From Candidatus Methanomethylicus mesodigestus (lineage in GTDB: Archaea; Thermoproteota; Methanomethylicia; Methanomethylicales; Methanomethylicaceae), in the NCBI GenBank assembly GCA_001717005.1, contig MAGS01000088.1, positions 53,293 to 93,266 of the forward strand: DNA of 39,974 nucleotides, read 5' to 3'. How positions within the stretch are numbered: position 1 is the first letter of the stretch; every line of letters starts with the position of its first letter. Both the position numbers and the translations under genes were made by a program. The notes under the pieces are model-generated. The model worked only from the letters and a program-made list of their open reading frames with translations, was not told where the DNA came from and did not search any database. Shown in pieces: positions 23,004-32,292 of the stretch.

Positions 23004-23763
23004 AGCCGACTACGTTCTGAAGCTCGGAGGGTCCGCCATAACCCACAAGGACACTCCATTCTCCGCCAACACCGCCTGCATCAGGCGGCTCGCGAAGGAG
23101 ATCTCCGGGAGCGTTGGCAAGAGGATCATACTTGTCTACGGAGGGGGGTCATTCGGCCACGCCGCCGCGATCAGGCACCTCTCAGGGGGGCTGGTGTCCA
23201 GCCCGTCGGGCATCGCCGAGGTGAGGGCCGCGATGCTAGCGCTGACAATGGAGCTGACGCGGGGATTCATGGCGGAGGGGGTGCCGATCTTTGCGCTGAA
23301 CCCGTCCAGCTGCCTCGTCTTCGGCAACGGCGGCTCCATCAGGTTCGGGGGGGCCGCCATCGAAGCCATCGAGAAGGCGCTTGAGGGGGGGCTCATCCCC
23401 GCGATGGGCGGCGACATCATCCTGGACCGCGGAGGTGGCGCCCGCATACTCTCCGGCGACACAATCGCGCGCATGCTTGCCCTCCGGTTCAGGGTCAAGA
23501 CGCTCGCATTCGGGACCGACGTCGACGGCGTCCTCGGGCCGTCCGGTGCCATCCGCGCGATAAGCAGGGCGGAGCTGCCGGGCGTGATCGGGATGGTCGG
23601 GGGCAGGTCCGGCGACGTGACCGGGGGCATGTCCGGGAAGCTTGCCGCGGTGCGCGACTACCTCTCAAGGGGAGGTCGTGAGGTCCTCATATTCAACGCC
23701 TGCAAGCCCGGCACATTGGCGAGGGCGCTCTCCGGGAGCCCTGAAGGCACTCTTATTAAATGA
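22996..23763 (+). CDS. ipk: Isopentenyl phosphate kinase
   Basis: A 255-residue amino-acid-kinase-fold enzyme making isopentenyl diphosphate from isopentenyl phosphate, the last kinase step of archaeal mevalonate pathways. It shows VLKLGGSAITHKD at the N-terminus, YGGGSFGH with the catalytic histidine (about residue 54), GGDIILDRGG, and GTDVDGVLG. The start overlaps the upstream kinase-like gene, and fni follows after 30 bases. Confidence 0.94.
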   Translation: MIEADYVLKLGGSAITHKDTPFSANTACIRRLAKEISGSVGKRIILVYGGGSFGHAAAIRHLSGGLVSSPSGIAEVRAAMLALTMELTRGFMAEGVPIFALNPSSCLVFGNGGSIRFGGAAIEAIEKALEGGLIPAMGGDIILDRGGGARILSGDTIARMLALRFRVKTLAFGTDVDGVLGPSGAIRAISRAELPGVIGMVGGRSGDVTGGMSGKLAAVRDYLSRGGREVLIFNACKPGTLARALSGSPEGTLIK

Positions 23764-23793
23764 GTTCACGCTACTATCAATCAGGTAATCCTG

Positions 23794-24867
23794 ATGAGCT
23801 CTGACAGGAAGCTGAAGCACCTGGAGATATGCCGGGACAAGGATGTTCGCGCCCGCCGCGAGACGACTCATCTCGATGACGTAACGCTCATACACAGCGC
23901 GGCGCCGGAGCTGAACTTCTCGGAGATCGACCTCGAGACACGGCTCTTCGGCAAGACCCTCGCCGCGCCGCTCCTCATATCCGCCATGACCGGCGGGCAC
24001 CCCGCAACGAAGAAGGTCAACGAGAACCTCGCGAAGGCCGCCAAATCCGTCGGCATAGGGATGTGCGTGGGGAGCCAGCGCGCCGCGATCGAGGATCCGC
24101 GCATGGCCGAGACATTCAGCGTCGTCAGGGACGTCTCGCAGGAGATGCTGGTCATCGGGAACATAGGGGCGCCGCAGCTGATATCCGGCGACGCAGCCGA
24201 TTACGCGCAGAGGGCCGTCGAGATGATCAGCGCCGACGCTCTGGCCGTCCACCTCAACCCCCTGCAGGAGGTCGTCCAGCCAGGCGGCGACACGAAGTAC
24301 AGGGGCGTGCTGGAGGGCCTCGCACGGATCACCCGCGCGCTCAAGGTCCCCGTCATAGTCAAGGAGACCGGCTGCGGCATCTCCTCTGCCATCGCCAAGG
24401 CGCTCTTCGCGGCCGGGGCGGCGGCAGTAGACGTCGCCGGCCTCGGCGGGACTAGCTGGGCCGCGGTCGAGCATTACAACGCCCTCATGAGCCACGACGA
24501 CATCAAGGCGCATGTGGCCGAGACCTTCTGGGACTGGGGGATACCCACCGCCATGAGCATCTGGGAGGTGGCCTCGCTTAAGTCGGGCGCCACCCTGATC
24601 GCGTCCGGCGGCATAACGAACGGGCTGGATGCCGCAAAATCTATAGCCCTCGGGGCCGACCTTGCAGGCATAGCCCGGCCCCTCCTGCTGCCCGCATATT
24701 CGGGAGCCTCCGATGCGAGGCGAGTTCTTGAGGATGTCATATACGAGCTGAAGGTCGCGTCCATGCTCACCGGGTCGGGGTCTGTCAAGGCCCTCAAGTC
24801 TGCAAGGGTCTCCCTCAGGGGTGACCTCCTCGGCTGGGTGACGCAGAGCAAGTTGGGCATCAGGTGA
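23794..24867 (+). CDS. fni: Isopentenyl-diphosphate delta-isomerase, type 2
   Basis: A 357-residue FMN-dependent enzyme interconverting isopentenyl and dimethylallyl diphosphate. The TIM-barrel pattern is clear: RRETTHLDDVTLIHSAAPEL, PLLISAMTGGHPATKKVNE, MCVGSQRAAIEDPRM, VKETGCGISSAIAKAL, and GLGGTSWAAVE. The enzyme feeds both substrates of the next gene's prenyltransferase. Its end overlaps a GTG preceding idsA. Confidence 0.95.
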   Translation: MSSDRKLKHLEICRDKDVRARRETTHLDDVTLIHSAAPELNFSEIDLETRLFGKTLAAPLLISAMTGGHPATKKVNENLAKAAKSVGIGMCVGSQRAAIEDPRMAETFSVVRDVSQEMLVIGNIGAPQLISGDAADYAQRAVEMISADALAVHLNPLQEVVQPGGDTKYRGVLEGLARITRALKVPVIVKETGCGISSAIAKALFAAGAAAVDVAGLGGTSWAAVEHYNALMSHDDIKAHVAETFWDWGIPTAMSIWEVASLKSGATLIASGGITNGLDAAKSIALGADLAGIARPLLLPAYSGASDARRVLEDVIYELKVASMLTGSGSVKALKSARVSLRGDLLGWVTQSKLGIR

Positions 24868-24872
24868 ACTCA

Positions 24873-25841
24873 ATGCTCAGTGAAGAGATCAACCGTGTGG
24901 CAGAGGAGGTAAGCGCGATCCTTAGGGGCTCGCTGACTGCCGACTGCAGCCCGCTTTACCGTGCTGCCTACCACCTGCCATCGCAGGGCGGCAAGCGCAT
25001 GCGCCCGTTTCTCGTGGCGAAGTCGAGCGAGCTCGTCGGCGGGTCGGCCAAGCCGGTCATCCCCGCCGCGGCTGCCGTCGAGCTTCTCCACAACTTCACG
25101 CTCGTTCACGACGACATAATGGACAACGACGCGCTGAGGAGGGGGGTGCCGACCGTGCACACCGTGTGGGGCATGCCTATGGCGATCCTCGCAGGCGACC
25201 TCATGTTCGCGAAGGCGTTCCAGATCCTCCTGCGCGCCGGTGGCGATGACCGCAGGATCCGCGCCGCAGCCGACGAGCTTGCGACGGCGACCATCGACCT
25301 CTCCGAGGGGCAACACCTCGACATGTCCTTCGAGGAGAGGCGCGACGTCCGCGAGGACGAGTACCTCGCGATGATCTCCGGGAAGACCGCCGCGCTCTTC
25401 AGGGCCAGCGCGAAGATCGGCGCGATCCTTGGGGGCGGATCCGACGAGGCGGTCGCCAGGCTTGGGGAGTACGGTTGGAACATGGGGATGGCATTCCAGA
25501 TTTACGATGATTACCTCGGGCTGACCTCGAAGGAGGATGTCCTCGGCAAGGCGATAGGCAACGACATCCGCGAGGGCAAGAAGACGCTCATAGTCATAAA
25601 GGGGATGTCATCCGACGCAGCCCCCCTGCTGAGCGATGCACTGGGCAAGAAGAGCGTCCCGAACGAAAAAATGGCGGCGCTCCTCGGGCATCTGCAGGAG
25701 AACGGGACTTTCGGCTACGTCTATGCGAAGGCAAAGTCTTATGTCGACGCCGCGCTGGGGTCCCTCTCCCCATTCCCAGAATCCGCAGCAAGGGCCTCCC
25801 TCTTCCAGCTCGCCCAGATGGCAATCTCGCGGAAGAAGTGA
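24873..25841 (+). CDS. idsA: Geranylgeranyl/farnesyl diphosphate synthase
   Basis: A 322-residue polyprenyl synthase building the isoprenoid chains for archaeal ether lipids. The first aspartate-rich motif lies in LVHDDIMDNDALRRG (about residues 80-94) and the second in FQIYDDYLGL (about residue 210). GGKRMRPFLV marks the substrate-binding basic region. I chose ATG 24873 because AGGTGA sits six bases upstream; GTG 24864 would add three residues. In many related archaea an RNase J-type nuclease gene lies between fni and idsA; here it is absent. Confidence 0.93.
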   Translation: MLSEEINRVAEEVSAILRGSLTADCSPLYRAAYHLPSQGGKRMRPFLVAKSSELVGGSAKPVIPAAAAVELLHNFTLVHDDIMDNDALRRGVPTVHTVWGMPMAILAGDLMFAKAFQILLRAGGDDRRIRAAADELATATIDLSEGQHLDMSFEERRDVREDEYLAMISGKTAALFRASAKIGAILGGGSDEAVARLGEYGWNMGMAFQIYDDYLGLTSKEDVLGKAIGNDIREGKKTLIVIKGMSSDAAPLLSDALGKKSVPNEKMAALLGHLQENGTFGYVYAKAKSYVDAALGSLSPFPESAARASLFQLAQMAISRKK

Positions 25842-25947
25842 GCGCCCGCCGCCTCGACCCTCCGTTCACAACAGATAATAGCAACCTGACCGATACACAA
25901 TCGCTGAACCGCGGCATTGGCCGCGACAGAACCGTGAGGCGACCACG

Positions 25948-27663
25948 ATGGCAGACCCCGAAGCAATACGTGCGGCGCTGTTGAGGCACGCATTATCGAA
26001 CGCCATAAAGTACGGCGGCAAGGCAAACCCCAACGCAGTCGCAGGGATGGCATTCTCGGAGGACCCCTCCCTAAAGGCGAACACCAAGGATGTCTTCAGG
26101 CTCGCCGCCGAGGTGGCGTCGGAGGTCAACAGGATGGGCCTCGATGCTATTAAGGCAAAGGCCGAATCCTTGGGAGTGGGCGCGCCGAAGGAGAAGCCGA
26201 AGCAGGTCGAGCGCATCCTGCCCGCGCTGCCGAACGCCTCAAAATTCAAGGTCATAAAGGTCCGCTTCGCGCCGAACCCTGACTCGGTCATCCATCTGGG
26301 CAACACCAGGGCCGCCCTCCTGAGCGACGAGTACGCCAAGATGTACGGCGGATCATTCGTGCTCCGGTTCGAGGACACGTCGCCCTCGATCAAGCCCCCG
26401 CAGGCAGAGGCCTACGAGATCATCAGGCAGGACCTCAAGTGGCTCGGCGTGCACTGGGACGAGGAGGCGATCCAGTCAGACCGGCTGCCAATCTACTATG
26501 ACCACGCGCGCAGGCTGATCGAGCTCGGAGGGGCCTACATATGCACCTGCAAGGCCGAGGCGTTCCGGGCCCTAGTCACCCAGAAGAAGCCCTGCCCGTG
26601 CAGGGAACTCCCCCCGTCCGAGCAGCTGGAGAGGTGGGGGCGGATGCTGAGCGGGAAGATCAGGCGCGGCGGGGCAGTCATGCGCGTCAAGACCGACCTC
26701 GAACACCCCAACCCCGCGATCAGGGACTGGCCCGCGATGCGAATAGACACCGCGTCGCACCCGCGGATCGGAAAGAAGTACCGGGTCTGGCCGCTCTACA
26801 ACTTCGCGTCCGGCATAGACGACCATCTCATGGGCATAACCCACATCCTCCGGGGAAAGGAGCACGAGGTCAACATGCACCGCCAGAAGTACATGTACAG
26901 GCACTTCGGCTGGGACTACCCAGAGGCGATACACTACGGGCGCCTCAAGATCGTCGGCACCGTCCTTAGCAAGTCCAAGATCCGGGCCGGCATCGAGTCG
27001 GGGCTCTACACGGACTGGAGCGACCCGCGCTTGGGCACCATCGCCGCCCTGCGCCGCCGGGGTTTCGTCCCTGAGACGATAAGGCGCCTTATACTCGAGT
27101 GCGGCGTGCGCCCATCCGAGGCGACGATAAGCTGGGAGAACGTGGATGCGATAAACCGCAAGATACTGGACCCCTTGGTGAAGCGGTACGTCTATATCGC
27201 CGACCCTGTGGCCTTCGAGATCGGGGGGATCCCGAAGGCGTTCACTGCCAAGGTGGCCCTGCACCCTGACCACCCCGAGTGGGGGGCAAGGGAGTTCGCG
27301 GTCTCGCCGGAATCCCCTATAATCTCTCTGCCATCCGGGGACATGGCCCAGCTGAAGAAGGGGTCAGCGTTCAGGCTGATGAACCTCTTCAACGTGGAGG
27401 TCACCCGCGCCGGCAGGGGCAGGTTCGTCAGCGAGGACGTTGCCGATGCCAAGAGGCTGGGTGCCCACATAATTCAGTGGATGCCGCAGGGGCTCGGCGC
27501 CCCGCTCAATGTGGTGCGTCCGGATGCCACCGCCCATCAGGGCTTGGTCGACCCCGCCGCCCTCGGCGAGGCGATGCCATCATCCTTCCAGTTCTACAGG
27601 TACGGATTCGTCAGGGTCTACCGGGAGGGAGAGGGCTTCGTTGGGTACTTCACCCATGGATGA
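25948..27663 (+). CDS. gltX: Glutamyl-tRNA synthetase, archaeal type
   Basis: A 571-residue class I synthetase charging tRNA-Glu (and tRNA-Gln for later amidation if no GlnRS exists). An archaeal N-terminal helical domain (about 1-100) precedes the catalytic domain. The HIGH motif appears as IHLGN in RFAPNPDSVIHLGNTRAALL. The KMSKS motif appears as VLSKSKI (about residue 344). A zinc-like CTCK...CPCRE segment lies near 195-215. The anticodon-binding beta-barrels fill the C-terminal third. A GC hairpin (CGCGGC/GCCGCG, 25907-25925) lies in the 106-base gap upstream. Confidence 0.95.
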   Translation: MADPEAIRAALLRHALSNAIKYGGKANPNAVAGMAFSEDPSLKANTKDVFRLAAEVASEVNRMGLDAIKAKAESLGVGAPKEKPKQVERILPALPNASKFKVIKVRFAPNPDSVIHLGNTRAALLSDEYAKMYGGSFVLRFEDTSPSIKPPQAEAYEIIRQDLKWLGVHWDEEAIQSDRLPIYYDHARRLIELGGAYICTCKAEAFRALVTQKKPCPCRELPPSEQLERWGRMLSGKIRRGGAVMRVKTDLEHPNPAIRDWPAMRIDTASHPRIGKKYRVWPLYNFASGIDDHLMGITHILRGKEHEVNMHRQKYMYRHFGWDYPEAIHYGRLKIVGTVLSKSKIRAGIESGLYTDWSDPRLGTIAALRRRGFVPETIRRLILECGVRPSEATISWENVDAINRKILDPLVKRYVYIADPVAFEIGGIPKAFTAKVALHPDHPEWGAREFAVSPESPIISLPSGDMAQLKKGSAFRLMNLFNVEVTRAGRGRFVSEDVADAKRLGAHIIQWMPQGLGAPLNVVRPDATAHQGLVDPAALGEAMPSSFQFYRYGFVRVYREGEGFVGYFTHG

Positions 27664-27817
27664 ACCCTTCCAGCCTCAAAGGTATGATCATCTGCTGGCG
27701 CTGTATTTCCTAACGCCCCTGCGTTCATAGCAGTTGCCCAACCCTAAGGCGATCGTGCGCCTGTCATCCTAATAATATTTAATGCCACCTAACTGCATTT
27801 TTTTTGCTTTTTCCAAC

Positions 27818-27828
27818 TCTTATATACA
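27818..27828 (+). promoter_or_regulatory. TATA box for the surface-protein gene
   Basis: CTCTTATATAC, preceded by TTCCAA and a T-rich tract, is the strongest TATA element in the 225-base gap after gltX. The predicted start near 27850 gives a leader of about 40 bases. A second AT-rich element, AATATTTAATG, lies at 27772. Confidence 0.6.
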
Positions 27829-27888
27829 TGCTGCATGTTATTGATAGACTATTACTGATATGTAGGCGTCAATATCTGGTGATGATGA

Positions 27889-30081
27889 TTGCATAACAAA
27901 ACCTGTTTATTAACTCTGTTTTTGCCTGCCTTGACATTACTGCTAATATCTGCAGCATCCGTGCCTGGGGTCTCCGCGGCGACCACCCATGATGCGATCG
28001 CCATAAACGGCAACTCCGGCTTCACTTCGGCTAACGGCGTCGTCTCCGGCACCGGAACCGACTTATACCCGTACATCATCGAGGGCTGGAGCATCAGCGA
28101 TCTCTCGTCATCATGCATAACCATCCGGAACACGGACGCCCACTTCATAATCAGGGACTGCGTGCTGGAGTTGGCAGGCATTGGTCCTCACATTACTTTG
28201 GACAACGTCACCAATGGAAGGATTGAAGGGAACGCCATCTCAAACAATGGCAACGGCATCTCCCTCTCATCATCCTCCTCCAACACAATCACCAACAACA
28301 CCTTCTACGGCGACGGCATCTCCCTCTCATCATCCTCCTCCAACACAATCACCAACAACACCTTCTACAGCAACGGCATCTACCTCTCATCATCCTCCTC
28401 CAACGTCATCTCCGGCAACACCATCTCCTGCACCGCCCTCGGCATCTCCCTCTCATCCTCCTCCAACAGCAACACAATCACCAACAACACCGTCACCAAC
28501 GCCCTCTTCGACATCATCATCGCCAACTCCAACAACAACGTCATCTCCGGCAACACCGTCACCAACGCCAGCAGCAACGGCATCCGCATCTACTCCTCCT
28601 CAGATAACGAGGTCACGTGGAACGCGCTCCTGAACAACTCCATCAACGCCTACGACGCCACCGACTCCTCCTCTTGGGACTTCAACCTGTACTCGGACTA
28701 CACCGGGCCGGACAATAACAATGACGGGATAGGCGACATCCCCTACAACATAACTGGCGGCTCAAGACAAGATCCGCACCCCATAGTGCTCCGCCCACCT
28801 GCACCCGACATCACGTCGTTCTCGCCTGCCAACGCCTCAGTCGTACCCGGCACCGGCACAATAACTGCGGAGTATTCCAGTTCCTCAGCCTCCATTAATG
28901 CCTCCGCATGCCTCCTGATCGTCAACAGCATAGACGTGACCGCATCGGCGTCCTTCGGGACAAGCGGCATGTCTTACTCTTACTCGCTCCCCTCGGGGGC
29001 ATGCACTGTTGCCCTGATGGTGGCCGACGCCTCCGGCTCCACGTGGTGCAACTGGTCCTTCACCGTCGATGCGACACCGCCGGAGGTCCAGATAGTAACC
29101 CCTGCCAATGCTACATACGCTGATGGCAATGTGCCGATCAACGTCTCGGCATCTGATGCCATGGCAGGGATGGGTATAGTCCTCGCCGAGGTCGACGGCA
29201 CTTACAACGTGACCTTGGTGCTCCAAGGAAGCTTCTACGTCAACGACACCCTCAGCCTCCCCGACGGCCACCACCTCCTCAGGATCTTCGCCAACGACTC
29301 GCTCGGCAACATGAACTCCACCGTCTCGGTCTGGTTCACCGTTGATACGACGCCGCCAGGTGTTGTAATTGTCTCCCCCGCAAACACTACCTACGCCTAC
29401 TCCAACGTCCCCGTCAACGTGTCCGTTTCAGACCTGATCTCTCCCGTGGTGTCCGTCCTCGCCGAGGTCGACTCGTCCTACAACCTGACCCTTGTGTTGC
29501 AGGATGCCTTCTACGTCAACGACACCCTCAGCCTCCCCGACGGCCACCACGTAGTCAGGATATATGCGATTGACAGCGTGGGCAACGCCAACTCCAGCCA
29601 GTATGTCTGGTTCACGGTCGACACCACACCCCCCGAGGTCACAATCATATCGCCTGCCAACACCACTTACCCGTACACGCCGGTCGTCAATGCCTCCGTG
29701 GCCGATGCGCTCTCCGGAGTGGGCTCGGTCCTCGCCGAGGTCGACGGCACTTACAACCTCACCCTCGTGCTCCAGGGCGACCACTACTACGTCAACGATA
29801 CTATGCTGCTCGAGGACGGCATGCACCAGCTCAGGATCTTCGTGAATGATACCGTAGGCAACTCGAACAGCAGCTCCGCAGTCTGGTTCACCGTCGACAC
29901 GACCCCGCCTGAGGTCGTGATCATCTCCCCGGCCAACGCATCCTACGCCGTGCCATCGATAGCCATCAACGCGTCCGTGATAGACGCGACATCGCAGTTG
30001 GCCCTCGTCCTGGCCGAGGTCGATGGTGCTTACAACCTCACCCTCGACGAGGTCCCGCTGGTGATGATGCAGTTGCTATGA
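27889..30081 (+). CDS. Surface protein, NosD-like beta-helix and Ig-like repeats, N-terminal part
   Basis: A 730-residue frame starting at TTG 27889 (GGTGATGATGA just upstream). A signal peptide is clear: basic start MHNKT, a hydrophobic core (LLTLFLPALTLLLISAA), and cleavage near VSA-A. Residues about 50-280 are NosD/parallel beta-helix repeats rich in NTITNNT, SGNTI and SSSSSN turns. From about 300 come Ig-like domains, each with a DTTPPEV...SPANTTY start and a LAEVDG.YN.TLVL core. Many NxS/T sequons suggest N-glycosylation. The frame ends at an in-frame TGA (30079-30081) inside an anomalous 44-base segment; the same frame continues to 32271. It is almost certainly one gene in its functional form. 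Confidence 0.8.
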   Translation: MHNKTCLLTLFLPALTLLLISAASVPGVSAATTHDAIAINGNSGFTSANGVVSGTGTDLYPYIIEGWSISDLSSSCITIRNTDAHFIIRDCVLELAGIGPHITLDNVTNGRIEGNAISNNGNGISLSSSSSNTITNNTFYGDGISLSSSSSNTITNNTFYSNGIYLSSSSSNVISGNTISCTALGISLSSSSNSNTITNNTVTNALFDIIIANSNNNVISGNTVTNASSNGIRIYSSSDNEVTWNALLNNSINAYDATDSSSWDFNLYSDYTGPDNNNDGIGDIPYNITGGSRQDPHPIVLRPPAPDITSFSPANASVVPGTGTITAEYSSSSASINASACLLIVNSIDVTASASFGTSGMSYSYSLPSGACTVALMVADASGSTWCNWSFTVDATPPEVQIVTPANATYADGNVPINVSASDAMAGMGIVLAEVDGTYNVTLVLQGSFYVNDTLSLPDGHHLLRIFANDSLGNMNSTVSVWFTVDTTPPGVVIVSPANTTYAYSNVPVNVSVSDLISPVVSVLAEVDSSYNLTLVLQDAFYVNDTLSLPDGHHVVRIYAIDSVGNANSSQYVWFTVDTTPPEVTIISPANTTYPYTPVVNASVADALSGVGSVLAEVDGTYNLTLVLQGDHYYVNDTMLLEDGMHQLRIFVNDTVGNSNSSSAVWFTVDTTPPEVVIISPANASYAVPSIAINASVIDATSQLALVLAEVDGAYNLTLDEVPLVMMQLL
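28261..28440 (+). repeat. 60-bp tandem repeats in the beta-helix region
   Basis: Copies at 28261-28320 and 28321-28380 differ at only three bases, and a third diverged copy follows at 28381. Each encodes one turn of the beta-helix (SSSSSNTITNNTFY). Such near-identity suggests recent duplication or slippage. Confidence 0.85.
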
Positions 30082-30179
30082 TACGACGAGGAGGACGGCC
30101 ACCACCTCCTCAGGATCTTCGCCAACGACTCGCTCGGCAACATGAACTCCACCGTCTCGGTCTGGTTCACCGTTGATAC
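29263..30179 (+). repeat. 86-bp perfect direct repeat within the Ig-like domains
   Basis: Bases 29263-29348 and 30094-30179 are identical over 86 positions, encoding DGHHLLRIFANDSLGNMNST and onward. The second copy begins four bases after the anomalous 44-base segment. Recent gene conversion or duplication is the simplest reading. Confidence 0.88.
30047..30090 (+). other. 44-nt same-direction complement of a neighbouring repeat
   Basis: Read left to right, each base of 30047-30090 is the Watson-Crick complement of the matching base of 29768-29811 (44 of 44). The order is not reversed, so it is not an inversion. Complementing it back restores codons for VLQGDHYYVNDTMLL, exactly the repeat expected here, and removes the TGA at 30079. 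The flanking codons on both sides are normal. Confidence 0.9.
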
Positions 30180-32271
30180 CACACCCCCCGAGGTCACCAT
30201 CGCCGCCCCTGAGGCCAGGGCCTACGCATCGCCCGTGGCCCAGATATCCGTCCTCGCGGCAGACCTCTACTCCGGCATATCCGTTGCACTCGCCGAGGTT
30301 GACTCCCTCTACAACGTCACCCTCTCCTTCAACGGGAGCCACTACGTCGGCGAGTCGCTGGCGCTCCCCGACGGCCTCCACACGATAAGGGTCTTCGCCA
30401 ACGACACCATGGGCAACATGAATGACACAGAGTCCGTGACATTCAACATCGACACTACCCTGCCCGTGCTCTCCAACCTCATCCCGCAGAACGGCTCCTT
30501 CACGAACTGGGCAAACCAGATGGTCTACCTCAACTACTGCGACAACAACACCGGCGTGGACCTCGGCGGCATCAGGCTTCTCGTCGACGGCATCGAAGTG
30601 ACCGGCGACGCCATGATATACCCTGACTACCTCATGCAGATCCAGGCCTCCGCCCTCCCCGAGGGTGTGCACACGATAGCCGTCCACGTCCCGGACGCGG
30701 TCGGCAACACCGCCACCGCCGAATGGAACTTCACCGTCGACACCGAAGCGCCGGTAATCACAGTCGTGGCGCCTGCAGGCGGCTCATACACCGGCAGCCT
30801 TTCCGAGGTCGCAGCGTCCTACTCGGACGGCGGCTCTGGCATAGGCCTTGCATCCGTCAGGATCTCCGTCGACGGCGTTGACGTAACCTCAGGCGCCTCG
30901 GTCACGCCGGCCGGCATAACCTACGCGCCAGCATCGCCCATCACAGACGGCACGCACACCGTCACCGTCACCGTCAGCGACAACGCCGGCAACACCGCCA
31001 CCGCTGCCTGGTCATTCTACGTGGACACCGAGGGGCCAGAGCTCATTGCATTCGTGCCGGGCGGCATAATCATGCCCTCCCCGACCTTCGGGGTCTGGCT
31101 CGCGTTCATGGACGGCGTATCTGGCGTGAACGCATCCAGCGCCGCGATGACCGTGGACGGCGCCCCGGTCGCCTTCGTTACTACCAGCAACCCGTCTGGC
31201 ACCTTCTCCTTCTCCTATACTGGCACCTTCGCAGACGGCACGCACACCGCCTCGGTGACTGTCAGCGACAACGCCGGCAACACCGCCACCGCCTCGATCG
31301 CGTTCAGCGTGGACACAAGTGCGCCCGCGATCACCGGCATGTCGCCACCCGACGGCTCGCTCGCAGTGTTCGGGTCGCCCACGATAGGCGCCCAGTTCGT
31401 CAGCTGGAGCGGCATCGACGAATCATCCGTGGTGATCAGGGTCGACGGGACCGACGTCACGGCATCCGCGGCCGTCGCTGCGTCCGGATTCACGCTCTCG
31501 ATGCCCCTCTCCGACGGCATGCACGCGGTCTACGTGGAGGTCAGCAACATATTCGGCAAAGCCGCGTCCGCGTCGTGGTCATTCACCGTCGACACCACTG
31601 CCCCGCAGATAACCGGCATGTCGCCAGCCAGCGGCGCATTCACAAACAACAGCCGCCCGACGATCTCGGCATCATTCTCCGACGCCATATCCGGCATCAA
31701 CACAACGTCAGTCCGGCTCCTCATCAACGGGACCGACGCCACCCACCTCGCTACGGTTACTGCGTCAGGCATAACCTATGCGCCCGCAACAGCGCTCCCT
31801 GACGGGATAGCAGCAGTCACCGTCACCGTCAGCGACAACGCCGGCAACACCGCCGCCGCCACCGCCAACTGGACAATCGACACCAAGCCGCCTACGGCCC
31901 CGACCTCGGCAACGACCAACGGCTCGACCGTCACGGCAGGAACCTGGCAGTTCAGCGCATCATTCTCAGGGGTTGGTCCCCTACCAGGCTCAGTCCGCCT
32001 CTTCATCGACGGCGTTGACGTAACCTCAGGCGCCCCGGTCACGCAGACGGGCATCGCCTACAACGCAACCCTCCCGGCAGGCAACCACACCATAACACTC
32101 GTCATCACCGACCCCTCGGGCAACACTGCATCCACGACCTGGGCAGTCGCCGCAGAAGCGCAACCACAGGGCACAACCGACGCTATCAATCCTTACCTCA
32201 TCATAGCAGTGGTTATCGTGTGCGCCTTTGCGCTCCTGATCTTCATCCTCGCCTACAGGCGTAAGAAGTAG
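30142..32271 (+). CDS. Surface protein, C-terminal part with Ig-like repeats and membrane anchor
   Basis: This is the same reading frame as the upstream part, open from just after the TGA at 30081; ATG 30142 is the first methionine but lies inside a repeat and is unlikely to be a real start. It has about seven further Ig-like domains with DTTAPQITGMSPASG-type starts and VTVSDNAGNTA endings. One hydrophobic segment near the end (LIIAVVIVCAFALLIFILAY) is followed by RRKK, a type I anchor. With the signal peptide upstream, the intact product would be about 1,460 residues, secreted and held to the membrane: a candidate cell-surface or adhesion protein. Confidence 0.8.
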   Translation: MNSTVSVWFTVDTTPPEVTIAAPEARAYASPVAQISVLAADLYSGISVALAEVDSLYNVTLSFNGSHYVGESLALPDGLHTIRVFANDTMGNMNDTESVTFNIDTTLPVLSNLIPQNGSFTNWANQMVYLNYCDNNTGVDLGGIRLLVDGIEVTGDAMIYPDYLMQIQASALPEGVHTIAVHVPDAVGNTATAEWNFTVDTEAPVITVVAPAGGSYTGSLSEVAASYSDGGSGIGLASVRISVDGVDVTSGASVTPAGITYAPASPITDGTHTVTVTVSDNAGNTATAAWSFYVDTEGPELIAFVPGGIIMPSPTFGVWLAFMDGVSGVNASSAAMTVDGAPVAFVTTSNPSGTFSFSYTGTFADGTHTASVTVSDNAGNTATASIAFSVDTSAPAITGMSPPDGSLAVFGSPTIGAQFVSWSGIDESSVVIRVDGTDVTASAAVAASGFTLSMPLSDGMHAVYVEVSNIFGKAASASWSFTVDTTAPQITGMSPASGAFTNNSRPTISASFSDAISGINTTSVRLLINGTDATHLATVTASGITYAPATALPDGIAAVTVTVSDNAGNTAAATANWTIDTKPPTAPTSATTNGSTVTAGTWQFSASFSGVGPLPGSVRLFIDGVDVTSGAPVTQTGIAYNATLPAGNHTITLVITDPSGNTASTTWAVAAEAQPQGTTDAINPYLIIAVVIVCAFALLIFILAYRRKK

Positions 32272-32284
32272 CCTGTAGTTCCCC

Positions 32285-32292
32285 TTTTTTTT
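32285..32292 (+). terminator. T-run terminator after the surface-protein gene
   Basis: Eight consecutive T lie 14 bases after the stop codon, preceded by CCCC. This suits factor-independent archaeal termination. Confidence 0.5.

Noticed and set aside
28261-28440. CRISPR-like array
   Set aside because: The repeats are in-frame coding units of a beta-helix with no unique spacers; no CRISPR or cas gene was seen anywhere in the window.
30079-30081. TGA as a recoded selenocysteine codon in the surface protein
   Set aside because: The codons around it match no repeat unit; the whole 44-base stretch is altered, and no SECIS-like hairpin or selenocysteine context is visible. A disrupted repeat explains it better.
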